From assembly GCA_017523325.1 (NCBI GenBank), contig JAFWWO010000049.1:1-33671 (forward strand): DNA of 33,671 nucleotides, given 5' to 3'. Position numbers and translations under genes: made by a program. The notes beneath the pieces were generated by a model, which worked only from the letters and a program-made list of their open reading frames with translations, was not told where the DNA came from and did not search any database. This stretch comes from Anaerotignum sp. Its GTDB lineage: Bacteria; Bacillota; Clostridia; Lachnospirales; Anaerotignaceae. Below, piece by piece: positions 6,898 to 14,648 of the stretch; position 1 is the first letter of the stretch, and the number at the start of each line of letters is the position of its first letter.

Positions 6898-7983
6898 TTA
6901 TTTATTCTCCTGTTCAAACTTTTGCATAAATGCCACCAGTTTTTCCACACCCTCCACAGGCATGGCGTTATACATACTTGCCCGCATACCGCCTACGGTA
7001 CGGTGACCTTTCAGGTTCACAAAGCCCTGGGCCTCTGCCTCTTTGATGAATTTTGCATTCAGCTCCTCTGTGGGCAGAACGAAGGGTGCGTTCATCAGGG
7101 AACGGTCTTCTTTCACAACGGTACCCTTGAACAAAGCGGAATGATCCAAGAAATCATAGAGGATACCGGCTTTGTGTTCATTGATTTTTTGCAGAGCTGC
7201 CACGCCGCCCTGACGCTTCACCCAATCAAACACCAGCCCGACAAAATAAATGCCGTAGGTGGGCGGTGTATTATAGAGGGAATTATTGTCGGCATGGACG
7301 TCATATTTCAGCATGGTCGGCGTAAATTCCATGGCGTTGCCCAATAAATCTTCCCGCACAATGACAACAGTTACACCGGCAGGCCCCAGATTTTTCTGGG
7401 CCCCTGCATAAAGCAGACCGAATTTGCTGACATCAATCTCCTCGGAAAGTATGGAGGAGGACATATCTCCCACCAAAGGCACGTTGCCCACATCGGGCAA
7501 TTTTGTCCAGCGGGTGCCGTAGATGGTATTATTCAGTGTAATATAGAAATAATCCGCATCAGGGTCGAAGGTTCCTTTGTCCAGAGAGGGGATACGGTCA
7601 AAGGTGGTATCCGCCGAGGAGGCAACGATATTTACCTTTCCGTAGCGCTTTGCTTCCTCCGCCGCTTTTTTCGCCCATTGTCCGGTGATGACATAATCCG
7701 CTTTGTTGTTTTTGTTCATCAAATTCAGGGGAATCATGGCGAACTGGGTAGAGCCGCCACCCTGCAGGAATAAAATTTTATAGTTATCGGGAATATGCAT
7801 CAATTCCTTCAAATCTGCCTTGGCTTTTTCCAGAATACCTTCAAACATTTTAGAACGATGGCTCATCTCCATCACGGACATACCACAGGAAGGGTAACAG
7901 ACCAGCTCACGCTGTGCTTGCTCTAACACTTCCAACGGCAGCATGGACGGACCAGCTGAGAAATTAAATACTCTTTTTTCCAT
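6898..7983 (-). CDS. serC: Phosphoserine aminotransferase
   Basis: A 361-residue PLP enzyme that converts 3-phosphohydroxypyruvate and glutamate to 3-phosphoserine and 2-oxoglutarate, the second step of serine synthesis. The start VFNFSAGPSMLP is the family signature. GGGSTQF binds the cofactor phosphate, and the PLP lysine is Lys197 in YAGAQKNLGPAG. The family length is about 360 residues, so it is complete. A good AGGGAGG precedes the ATG at 7983. It is the first gene of the serC-serA-DUF1015 operon and has a promoter at 8075-8102. No phosphoserine phosphatase gene is present in the window. Confidence 0.95.
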   Translation of the reverse strand: MEKRVFNFSAGPSMLPLEVLEQAQRELVCYPSCGMSVMEMSHRSKMFEGILEKAKADLKELMHIPDNYKILFLQGGGSTQFAMIPLNLMNKNNKADYVITGQWAKKAAEEAKRYGKVNIVASSADTTFDRIPSLDKGTFDPDADYFYITLNNTIYGTRWTKLPDVGNVPLVGDMSSSILSEEIDVSKFGLLYAGAQKNLGPAGVTVVIVREDLLGNAMEFTPTMLKYDVHADNNSLYNTPPTYGIYFVGLVFDWVKRQGGVAALQKINEHKAGILYDFLDHSALFKGTVVKEDRSLMNAPFVLPTEELNAKFIKEAEAQGFVNLKGHRTVGGMRASMYNAMPVEGVEKLVAFMQKFEQENK

Positions 7984-8007
7984 AAATAAGCCTCCCTAAA
8001 ATGTAAT

Positions 8008-8062
8008 GTTTACCCTGCTTTTCAGAGGGAATAGCCCACTGTTTTTCGTGGGCAGGTTTACC
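8008..8062 (-). promoter_or_regulatory. Structured leader of the serine operon
   Basis: Between the promoter and serC lies a hairpin with a six-pair stem (GCCCAC at 8034-8039 with GTGGGC at 8048-8053, plus-strand letters). It is flanked by a direct repeat GTTTACC at 8008-8014 and 8056-8062. CCTGC at 8014-8018 can also pair with GCAGG at 8052-8056, which would break the first hairpin. This allows two exclusive folds. No known riboswitch motif is seen. It may be an attenuator, an operator pair, or nothing. Confidence 0.35.
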
Positions 8063-8074
8063 TTAATAAGCAAA

Positions 8075-8102
8075 ATTATAACATTCTGACACTCGCCGTC
8101 AA
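8075..8102 (-). promoter_or_regulatory. Promoter of serC-serA-DUF1015
   Basis: On the minus strand, TTGACG (8102-8097) and a perfect TATAAT (8080-8075) are spaced by 16 bases. The leader to serC is about 85 bases long. Confidence 0.75.
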
Positions 8103-8213
8103 CCAAAAACAGTGTTTTTTTTGTCCTACAAGGGCGATTTGTGGGAAGGGGCGAAAATTGACAGAAAAATAACAAGTCCACTGGTAAAAATGACGGACAG
8201 ATGTTTTTTGTAG

Positions 8214-8238
8214 ATGGACAAAATTGTGTATTGTCCAT
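8214..8238. promoter_or_regulatory. Inverted repeat in the serC-tetR intergenic region
   Basis: ATGGACA at 8214-8220 and TGTCCAT at 8232-8238 form a perfect seven-base inverted repeat with an 11-base gap. It is in the 390-base gap between divergent serC and tetR and could be a regulator site. The rest of that gap upstream (about 8103-8213) shows nothing firm. Confidence 0.3.
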
Positions 8239-8270
8239 TGTATGCAAATACAGGAGAGTGTAGCATAATA

Positions 8271-8308
8271 AAAAATAATCGTTTTAACGAAAATTGTTGA
8301 TTATTTTT
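8271..8308. promoter_or_regulatory. Palindrome over the tetR promoter, candidate operator
   Basis: AAAAATAATC at 8271-8280 is the exact reverse complement of GATTATTTTT at 8299-8308. The right arm covers the -35 box of the promoter at 8297-8325. A smaller CGTTTTAACG palindrome lies inside at 8280-8289. Either could be the site where the TetR-family protein represses its own operon. Confidence 0.5.
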
Positions 8309-8325
8309 GAAAAGTATGGTATGCT
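8297..8325 (+). promoter_or_regulatory. Promoter of the tetR-efflux operon
   Basis: TTGATT at 8297-8302 and TATGCT at 8320-8325 with a 17-base spacer. It lies about 50 bases before the TetR-family start codon. Confidence 0.65.
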
Positions 8326-8373
8326 ACTTCCCGGATGGAAAAATGAGTGAATACAGAGAAAGGAAGGAAACCA

Positions 8374-8955
8374 ATGATTGCGGAAAAACAAGACCGCAGA
8401 GTGAAACGGACAAAAGCTCTGATGCGGGATGCACTGATGGAGCTGATGGAGGAAAAGCCCTTCAGCGAAATTACTGCAAAGGACATTACCGCGAAGGCGG
8501 ACTTAAACCGTGCCACCTTTTATTTACATTATAATAATGTGTTCGGTGTATTGGACGAATTGGAAAATCAGGTGGTAGAGGATTTTGCCAAAATATTGGA
8601 GGGTGCTAAAATTCGGCAGGACGAGGCTTGGGAATATCCCCTCATTGGGCATATTTGTGATTATATTGTAGAGAATTTGAAATTATGCCGCTGTTTGCTG
8701 TTAAACCCCAAAAGCGACAGCCTCACAGGAAAGCTGACAGCGGTCATGAAGCAAAAGGGTATTCAGGTGCGGCAGGAAATGGGCGTTCAATTGGAATCCC
8801 ATAAAGCGGATTATATCCATCAGTTTATCGCCTGCGGTGCCATGGGTATGGTGAAGCAATGGCTGCTGGAGGGAATGCCCCTTTCCAAGAAGGAAATGGT
8901 GGAGCTGGCGGAAAAAATGATTCGACCGATTTTTCAGTTGTTACTTCCGGCATAA
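8374..8955 (+). CDS. TetR/AcrR family transcriptional regulator
   Basis: A 193-residue regulator. The N-terminal helix-turn-helix is clear at about residues 33-57 (ITAKDITAKADLNRATFYLHYNN), with the TetR hallmarks FSEIT and ATFYLHY. The C-terminal part resembles the TetR_C_8-type domain common in Firmicutes. I chose the ATG at 8374 because GGAAGGAA lies at 8361-8368; an in-frame GTG at 8347 lacks a site. It is the first gene of an operon with an adaptor, two permeases and a TolC-like protein. The E. coli counterpart layout is ybiH (cecR) before ybhGFSR. It most likely represses this operon through the palindrome over the promoter and responds to an exported compound. Confidence 0.88.
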   Translation: MIAEKQDRRVKRTKALMRDALMELMEEKPFSEITAKDITAKADLNRATFYLHYNNVFGVLDELENQVVEDFAKILEGAKIRQDEAWEYPLIGHICDYIVENLKLCRCLLLNPKSDSLTGKLTAVMKQKGIQVRQEMGVQLESHKADYIHQFIACGAMGMVKQWLLEGMPLSKKEMVELAEKMIRPIFQLLLPA

Positions 8956-8998
8956 GGCGGAAAATGGGGAACAAGTAAAGTGAAGGAGCATGAGAACG

Positions 8999-9940
8999 AT
9001 GGGAAACGGAAAAAAGAAATTACTGGCCATATTACTTGCAGGATGCTGTGCCGTCAGCGGCTGTGCCAAAGGGGAAGGGGAAGAAACCCGGACGGAAGAA
9101 GCGGCGCATATAGTGACAGGCACGGTGGAGTGTAAGGAGGTATATATTCGGGCAAAAATCCCTGGCTATCTGACGGATATTCCCGTAGAGGAAGGACAGG
9201 AGGTCCATGAGGGGGATTTGCTCTTTTCTACCGATGAACGGGACGTGAAAGTAAAACAAACCCAAGCTTCCGCAACGGCACAGGCCGCCGCAGGGGCTGT
9301 GGAAGCGGCGAAGGCTGTGGCACAAAAAGCGCAGGAAAATGTTAAGCTGCTGGAAACGGAATATGCCAAATATCAGGAATTATTTGAAATAGATGCACTG
9401 GCCCAGGATACCATGGATAAGCTGTCCACACAGCTGGAAGCGGCAAGACTGGATTTACAAGCCGCCAATGCACAGGTATCCGCCGCAACGGGACAGTTGC
9501 AGGCGGCAAGAGGGGTGCTTTCCGAGGTCAATCTGAATTTGGGGCAGACCTCTCAATATGCGCCCTGCAACGGTACGGTTACGCTGATTTCTTCCAGCGT
9601 AGGGGAATTGATCGGCACCGGCACAACCATTGTCACCCTGACGGATTACAGCGACCGCTGGATTTTGGCAAATGTGGACGAATATGAAATCGGTAAGCTG
9701 AGAATCGGGCAGGAGGTGCCTTTGACCAGTAAGGCTTATCCCGATACGGTATTCCACGGAAAAATCGTCAATGTCAGCAAAAACCCCGATTTTGCCATTA
9801 AAAAATCCACCAATGAGCTGAACGATCAGGACGTCGTGACGTATGAAGTGAAAATCGCCCTTTCCGGGGAAGATGATGTGATGCTTTACCCGGGTATGCT
9901 CATTGGCGTTGACCTGGATAAAGTGGGTGAAGCACAATGA
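8999..9940 (+). CDS. HlyD-family efflux adaptor lipoprotein
   Basis: A 313-residue periplasmic-adaptor-type protein. It has a lipoprotein signal (lipobox VSGC with Cys22; LAGC at 13-16 is an alternative). A biotinyl-lipoyl half follows (VYIRAKIPGYLTDIPVEEGQEVHEGDLLF), then a long coiled-coil hairpin rich in Ala and Gln (about residues 85-175). The second lipoyl half comes next (QYAPCNGTVTLISSSVGELIGTGTTIVTL), and last the beta-barrel part (WILANVDEYEIGKLRIGQ). This order matches YbhG/HlyD proteins that connect an inner membrane pump to an outer channel. I chose ATG 8999 because AAGGAG at 8983-8988 is too close to the ATG at 8990. Its stop overlaps the next start (ATGA). Confidence 0.88.
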   Translation: MGNGKKKLLAILLAGCCAVSGCAKGEGEETRTEEAAHIVTGTVECKEVYIRAKIPGYLTDIPVEEGQEVHEGDLLFSTDERDVKVKQTQASATAQAAAGAVEAAKAVAQKAQENVKLLETEYAKYQELFEIDALAQDTMDKLSTQLEAARLDLQAANAQVSAATGQLQAARGVLSEVNLNLGQTSQYAPCNGTVTLISSSVGELIGTGTTIVTLTDYSDRWILANVDEYEIGKLRIGQEVPLTSKAYPDTVFHGKIVNVSKNPDFAIKKSTNELNDQDVVTYEVKIALSGEDDVMLYPGMLIGVDLDKVGEAQ

Positions 9941-11130
9941 TTCTGACGTTTTTCAAGGGATTCCGGCGGGAGTTAATCCGCCTGCTTAAGGACCCTCGGG
10001 GGCTGTTTATGTTTCTGATTGCTCCCATTGCCCTGAATCTCATTGTTTGCGGCGTATTCAGCAACGGCATTGTAAAGAATATTCGTCTGGCGGCGGTTGA
10101 CGGTGCGTCCTCTGCCAAAACAAGGGAATTGATTCGGGCTTTTGAGGATTCCGACCGTTTTATCATCGCGGCAGTCCTGCCGGAGCAGGAGGAGGCAAAG
10201 CGTATGCTGGAGGCAGGCGAGATAGAAGGCATCCTCATCATACCCGACGGCTACACCAGAGCCTTACAGCTGAGACAGCAGGCAGAGGTACTGGTGGGCA
10301 TCAACAGCGCCAATAATATTGTCGGCAATAGCGCCGTGGTGTCTGTGATGCAGGTGGTAAAGACCATATCCACCCGGATTGCCGTAAAAAGCTATGTGGC
10401 AACGGGCAGTACCGTGGCGGAGGGTACGGCAAAGGTCATGCCCATTTCGACAGTACTGCGGCCGTGGTTCAACCCCCAATTCAGCTATTTGATTTATCTG
10501 GGGCTGGGCTTGGTGGCGTTGATTTTCCATCAGCTGTTTATGCTGACGGTGGCAACGGCCTTCGCCGAAGAGAAAAAAGAAGGTATCCTGACGGGAGAAC
10601 TGCCGAAACGGGATTGCATCATTCATTTCTTTAATAAAATGATATTTTACGGCGTGACGGGATTTTTGAATTTATGGCTCAATTATTATGTGGTGATGCG
10701 GCTGTTCGGCTTTCCCATGCGGGGGAGCAAGGAGGATATGCTCCTATTGTGCGGGTATTACCTTTTTTCCATGCTGGGTTTTGGGGCGCTTTTGGGGCTG
10801 GTTTGCAAAAATACCCTCCATGCTATGCAGTGGCTGATGGCGCTGACCTATCCCATATTTATACTGACGGGCTTTTCATGGCCCCATACGGAAATGCCGG
10901 CGGTGTTGGTAGAGGCGGCACAGATTTTGCCCGCCACTCATTTTTTGACCCCTTTGCGCAATATCGTGCTGATGGGCATGAGCTATGATACCCCCTCTCT
11001 TGCCCATGCGAGGGATATGCTTTTGCTGTTGGGAGCGGCGGCATTTTTGCTGAGCCTGCTATTGTTCATCGGAAAGGTATTTTGGGCGGATAAAAAGAAA
11101 ACGGCAGGAGAGGAGGCGGTGCAGGCATGA
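9937..11130 (+). CDS. ABC-2 type permease, first of a pair (YbhS/YbhR-like)
   Basis: A 397-residue membrane protein with the ABC2_membrane_3 layout. One membrane helix near the start (GLFMFLIAPIALNLIVCGVF) is followed by an extracytoplasmic domain of about 140 residues, then five helices from about residue 180 to 385. Conserved landmarks are LRPWFNPQFSYLIYLGLG and the last-third PILTGFSWPHTEMP-like segment. Such permeases need a nucleotide-binding subunit; none is encoded next to it. It starts within the stop of the adaptor gene (ATGA) and ends the same way on the next permease, so the three are translationally coupled. The second permease is a clear paralog. Confidence 0.88.
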   Translation: MILTFFKGFRRELIRLLKDPRGLFMFLIAPIALNLIVCGVFSNGIVKNIRLAAVDGASSAKTRELIRAFEDSDRFIIAAVLPEQEEAKRMLEAGEIEGILIIPDGYTRALQLRQQAEVLVGINSANNIVGNSAVVSVMQVVKTISTRIAVKSYVATGSTVAEGTAKVMPISTVLRPWFNPQFSYLIYLGLGLVALIFHQLFMLTVATAFAEEKKEGILTGELPKRDCIIHFFNKMIFYGVTGFLNLWLNYYVVMRLFGFPMRGSKEDMLLLCGYYLFSMLGFGALLGLVCKNTLHAMQWLMALTYPIFILTGFSWPHTEMPAVLVEAAQILPATHFLTPLRNIVLMGMSYDTPSLAHARDMLLLLGAAAFLLSLLLFIGKVFWADKKKTAGEEAVQA

Positions 11131-12338
11131 AAGGATGGTTCAGATTATTCCTGCGGGAATGGGTCTATCTGTGCAAGCGCCCTCGTTCTCTGGTGCTGAT
11201 GATATTGATTCCCGTTTTTGTAACCTGCATTTGCGGCAGTAGCTATGGGAAAGGCTATTTTTCCCAATTGAAAATGGGTGTTGTGGATTACAGTTACAGC
11301 AAGCAGACCAGAGAAGTGGTGGAGGGCTTTCGGCAGTCCGATTACTTCGACGTGGTGGGTTATTACGAGGACGAGGAGGCCATCTCCCAAGCTATGAAGA
11401 ATGGGGAGATTGTAGGCTGTTTGATTTTCCCGGCGGATTTTACCAAGAAATTACAGCTGGGACAGCAGGCGGAGGTGCTTTTGGGCTCCAATGCGGTGAA
11501 TATGGGCTACGGCAGTACCATCAACCTAAAGGGTTCCGAGGTTTTGGGCACCATTTCCACCCAAATGGCGGTAAAAAGTCTGGTGGCCAAGGGAGAAACC
11601 GTTGAGGACGCATTGGCGGCCATGAACCCTGTTAGCTTTTACACCCGCCAATGGTATAACCCCACCAATAATTTCAACTTTTTTCTGACCTTTGGCTTTG
11701 TTATCGCTACGGTGCAGCAGGTGTTGATTTATTTCGCCGCCATTTCTCTGGCAAGGGAAAAGGAAAGCGGACATCTGGCAGAGGTACGCAGTATCAGCAA
11801 AAATGCGGCGGTACAGGTGACGGTGAAATGCGTGGTATATTTCATCATTTCTTTGATGACATGGCTGATTTGTTCCCTCATCATACGGGACATATACGGT
11901 ATCCCCATGCGGGGGAGCCGGCAGGTTTGGCTGGCGTACAGCAGTCTGTTTTTGCTGTCGATTATCACTATGGGGCAGTTTTTCTCCGCCCTGATGCCCA
12001 ATCCTGTTTGGGCGACCTCCCTTTCGCTGGTGTTTACATCGCCCTCTCTGGTGTTAAGCGGGTATACATGGCCCACCATTGCCCTGCCTGCCTTTTATCA
12101 AAAGCTGGCGCAGGTATTCCCTCTGACACATTTCGTCATCGGCTACCGCAATGTGGCGTTAATGGGCTGTGGTTTTGAGGCAATTCGGGGCGATATGATG
12201 CTTTTGGCAGGCATCAGCGTGGTTTGTATGGTGCTGAGTATTGCCCTTTGGCATTGGAAAATGGCAATTTGGGAGAAAAAGCAAAACGGCGAAACAATAA
12301 CGGAAATAAAGGCTGCAGAGCCTTCCATAGAAGCATAA
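11127..12338 (+). CDS. ABC-2 type permease, second of a pair (YbhR/YbhS-like)
   Basis: A 403-residue paralog of the preceding gene. Shared segments include LQLGQQAEVLLGSNAVN (against LQLRQQAEVLVGINSAN), ISTQMAVKSLVAKG (against ISTRIAVKSYVATG) and YGIPMRGSRQ (against FGFPMRGSKE). The helix layout is the same: one near residues 20-40, the rest from about 185 on. The two genes probably arose by tandem duplication and form a heterodimer, as YbhS and YbhR do in E. coli. The start overlaps the previous stop by four bases. No ATPase follows; the next gene is the TolC-like protein, 18 bases on. Confidence 0.88.
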   Translation: MKGWFRLFLREWVYLCKRPRSLVLMILIPVFVTCICGSSYGKGYFSQLKMGVVDYSYSKQTREVVEGFRQSDYFDVVGYYEDEEAISQAMKNGEIVGCLIFPADFTKKLQLGQQAEVLLGSNAVNMGYGSTINLKGSEVLGTISTQMAVKSLVAKGETVEDALAAMNPVSFYTRQWYNPTNNFNFFLTFGFVIATVQQVLIYFAAISLAREKESGHLAEVRSISKNAAVQVTVKCVVYFIISLMTWLICSLIIRDIYGIPMRGSRQVWLAYSSLFLLSIITMGQFFSALMPNPVWATSLSLVFTSPSLVLSGYTWPTIALPAFYQKLAQVFPLTHFVIGYRNVALMGCGFEAIRGDMMLLAGISVVCMVLSIALWHWKMAIWEKKQNGETITEIKAAEPSIEA

Positions 12339-12356
12339 GGAAAGGGGCAGATCAAT

Positions 12357-13835
12357 ATGGCAGTAATGAAGTATCAAAAAATGTGTGCCTTGCTTTTGGC
12401 AGGTGCATTGACAACAGGTATGGCAATGCCTGCCTTTGCCGCAGAAACAAAAACGGAACAGACAAAAGAAACACAGGCGGCGGCACAGCCCATGACGCTA
12501 GAGGAAATTCAACAGTTGGTGCTGAAAAACAACCGGCTGAAAACGACGTTGGAATTGAACGCCCAGAAGGTAACGGCGGGCATGAGCGCCATTGAGGACG
12601 GTCCGCGGGATTTGAAGGACGCCCAAGATGATGCCGCCCACGCCAGACAGGAGGCAAGCAAGCAGGCCGGTCTGGGCAAGGCCGGTGCGGCACAAATCAA
12701 ACAGGGTGCCGCAGGTCTGGGTACGACAGCCAGCGGTATTGCCAGTCAGGTAGGCGGTGCCATTGGCGCACAGCAGGGCGGGGCCGCCGGTGCGCAACAG
12801 GGCAGTCAAGTGGGCGCTGCCATTGGGGAGCAGTTGGGTTCTTCTTTAGGCGATGCCTTGGGTGGCTTGGCGGATATCAGTACCGGGCTGCTTTCCGGAA
12901 CGGTGCAAACGGCCAATGCCATGGAGGATATTGTGGATAGCGTAGCGGACCGTCAGAGGGAAACCCTGGAGGATCAGCAGACGGAACTGAAAAATACCGA
13001 AATGGATCTGAATAAAACAAAAGAGGACTGGGATAACGAAGCTTTGGCAGTGACGCAGCTTTTGGTCAACAAAACCGTACAGGTGGAAAAAGGCGTTGAC
13101 CTTTTGACAAAGAAACAGGCGCTTTTGGAGCGGGTTTGCCAAATCGAGGAGAAAAAACAGGCGTTGGGCTTAAGCACCCAGACAGACCTTTCCGGTAAAA
13201 GGCTGGAGGTGGCTGAAGGTGCAAAACAGTTGCAGGACGCCAAAGACGGATTGGTGCTTTTGAAACGGCAGTTAAACGATTTGATGGGCAAGGAATTAGA
13301 TGCAGCATTAAATATCACGCCGCCGGAGCTGGCGGGGAAAATAGAAAAAGCACCTGCATACAGTGAGGATTTGCTCAAAGCGGCAACGGAGAAAAATTAT
13401 AAGCTGAAAACATTAAGACGGGATCAACAGCAGGCGAAGGAAAAAGCCAACGATACCTCCAAATACGATGGGCAAATTAAGGCAAGCCGCTTGGATATGG
13501 AACTTGCCGATGTTGCCATGAAGGATCAGGAGGCGGCAATTGCCAATGACCTGAAAAAGAAGCTGGATAACATCAATGCGGCGGCGGCGGAATATCAGAA
13601 CAAAAAGGACGCCTATGCCAAAGCGAAAACCGAATGGCAGCAACAACAGGTATCCGCAAAGCTGGGATTGGTTTCTGCTGTGGAACAGCAGGGCTTGCAG
13701 CTGCAATTTGAGCAGAAGGAAATGGAACTGGCCACAGCGGCGTATGCCTATGATATGGCTTGGGCGGAATATCGTATGTTGATGGACGGCACAACGCTGG
13801 AAATTTACGATACCTATAAAGAAAAAATCGGTTAA
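12357..13835 (+). CDS. TolC-like coiled-coil export protein with glycine zipper
   Basis: A 492-residue exported protein. The signal peptide ends near residue 29 (PAFAA). The start of the mature part, MTLEEIQQLVLKNNRLKTTL, matches the opening of TolC/OEP repeats. Long Ala-, Gln-, Lys- and Glu-rich helices follow, and a second OEP-like unit opens at about residue 335 (YSEDLLKAATEKNYKLKTL). The strands that form the membrane barrel in true TolC are not visible. Instead residues 130-169 have glycine at every fourth position for ten tetrads. The ribosome binding site is AAGGAAAGGGG at 12338-12348. It is the last gene of the efflux operon and is followed by a terminator. TolC-like helical tunnel is the likely fold; the wall or membrane partner is unknown. 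Confidence 0.75.
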   Translation: MAVMKYQKMCALLLAGALTTGMAMPAFAAETKTEQTKETQAAAQPMTLEEIQQLVLKNNRLKTTLELNAQKVTAGMSAIEDGPRDLKDAQDDAAHARQEASKQAGLGKAGAAQIKQGAAGLGTTASGIASQVGGAIGAQQGGAAGAQQGSQVGAAIGEQLGSSLGDALGGLADISTGLLSGTVQTANAMEDIVDSVADRQRETLEDQQTELKNTEMDLNKTKEDWDNEALAVTQLLVNKTVQVEKGVDLLTKKQALLERVCQIEEKKQALGLSTQTDLSGKRLEVAEGAKQLQDAKDGLVLLKRQLNDLMGKELDAALNITPPELAGKIEKAPAYSEDLLKAATEKNYKLKTLRRDQQQAKEKANDTSKYDGQIKASRLDMELADVAMKDQEAAIANDLKKKLDNINAAAAEYQNKKDAYAKAKTEWQQQQVSAKLGLVSAVEQQGLQLQFEQKEMELATAAYAYDMAWAEYRMLMDGTTLEIYDTYKEKIG

Positions 13836-13848
13836 ACACCATAGAACC

Positions 13849-13876
13849 AAAAGGGCGGGAAAATCCTGCCCTTTTT
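13849..13876 (+). terminator. Terminator of the efflux operon
   Basis: AAAAGGGCGGGA at 13849-13860 pairs with TCCTGCCCTTTT at 13864-13875 (one G-U pair), three-base loop, then T. Confidence 0.88.
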
Positions 13877-13888
13877 TCGTGCAGGGTG

Positions 13889-13918
13889 GTGACAGAAAGC
13901 GTTTGGATATGGTAGACT
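13889..13918 (+). promoter_or_regulatory. Possible promoter of the cyclase gene
   Basis: GTGACA at 13889-13894 and TAGACT at 13913-13918 with an 18-base spacer, directly after the terminator. Both boxes deviate by one or two bases from consensus. Confidence 0.45.
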
Positions 13919-13949
13919 ATTGGAAAATGCAGGAGAGAGGAGAATGGGA

Positions 13950-14597
13950 ATGAAAGTAATCGATTTGACGCAGACCATAGCCAACGGTATGCCTGTTTTT
14001 CCCGGAACAGAGGCGGCTAAGTTGGAGACTGCGAATACCTTTGAAAAAGACGGCTTTCGGGAAACGATGCTCCATATTACTTCCCATACGGGTACCCATA
14101 TGGATGCACCGTTCCACTTATTCCCACACAGAACAGCGTTGGACGACATGGCACCGTCCCGGTTTGTAGGAAAGGCACTGGTGCTGGACTGCCGTGATGT
14201 GCCGGAGGGCGGCAGTATCGGTATGGAATATATCGAAAGGGTGCGCCCCTTGGCGGAGCAGGCGGAATTTCTGCTGTTTTTGACGGGTTGGTCCCGTTAT
14301 TGGGGGCAGGAAACATATTTTGGGGCATACCCTGTGATTGACATGGAGGTTTGTCAATACCTGCGGGACAGCGGTAAAAAAGGCGCAGGCTTTGATACCA
14401 TCGGCATCGACCCTGTTGCCGATATGGAATTGCCCCGACATAAAATGCTCCTTTCTGCGAGGGATATGGTGATTTTGGAGAACCTGACCAATCTGGAGCA
14501 GGTGGGAAAGGAGCTGTTTTTACTGGCGGCCCTGCCTCTGAAATACCAAAATGCCGACGGTGCACCCATTCGTGCCGTTGCAATTTCGGAAGAATAA
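13950..14597 (+). CDS. Cyclase family protein (kynurenine-formamidase-like metal hydrolase)
   Basis: A 215-residue enzyme of the cyclase/KynB family (PF04199). The metal-binding signature HTGTHMDAPFH lies at residues 46-56, with His46, His50 and Asp52 as ligands in the family. The opening VIDLTQTIANGMPVFPG and the segment FLLFLTGWSRYWG are also typical. Family members hydrolyse N-formylkynurenine or related amides and esters. No tryptophan catabolic gene is near, so the substrate is open. I chose ATG 13950 because AGGAG at 13938-13942 is seven bases before it; ATG 13944 is an alternative. The CwlD-like gene follows after 51 bases. Confidence 0.85.
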   Translation: MKVIDLTQTIANGMPVFPGTEAAKLETANTFEKDGFRETMLHITSHTGTHMDAPFHLFPHRTALDDMAPSRFVGKALVLDCRDVPEGGSIGMEYIERVRPLAEQAEFLLFLTGWSRYWGQETYFGAYPVIDMEVCQYLRDSGKKGAGFDTIGIDPVADMELPRHKMLLSARDMVILENLTNLEQVGKELFLLAALPLKYQNADGAPIRAVAISEE

Positions 14598-14648
14598 ATG
14601 AAAGTTTCCCTTTTTGCCTCATAAGCTAAAAGAAAGGGAGGCGGAGCT

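Noticed and set aside
12357..13835. Diderm (Negativicutes-like) origin because of the TolC-like protein
   Set aside because: No barrel strands, no other outer-membrane genes, and the rest of the window fits monoderm Clostridia; not excluded but not supported.
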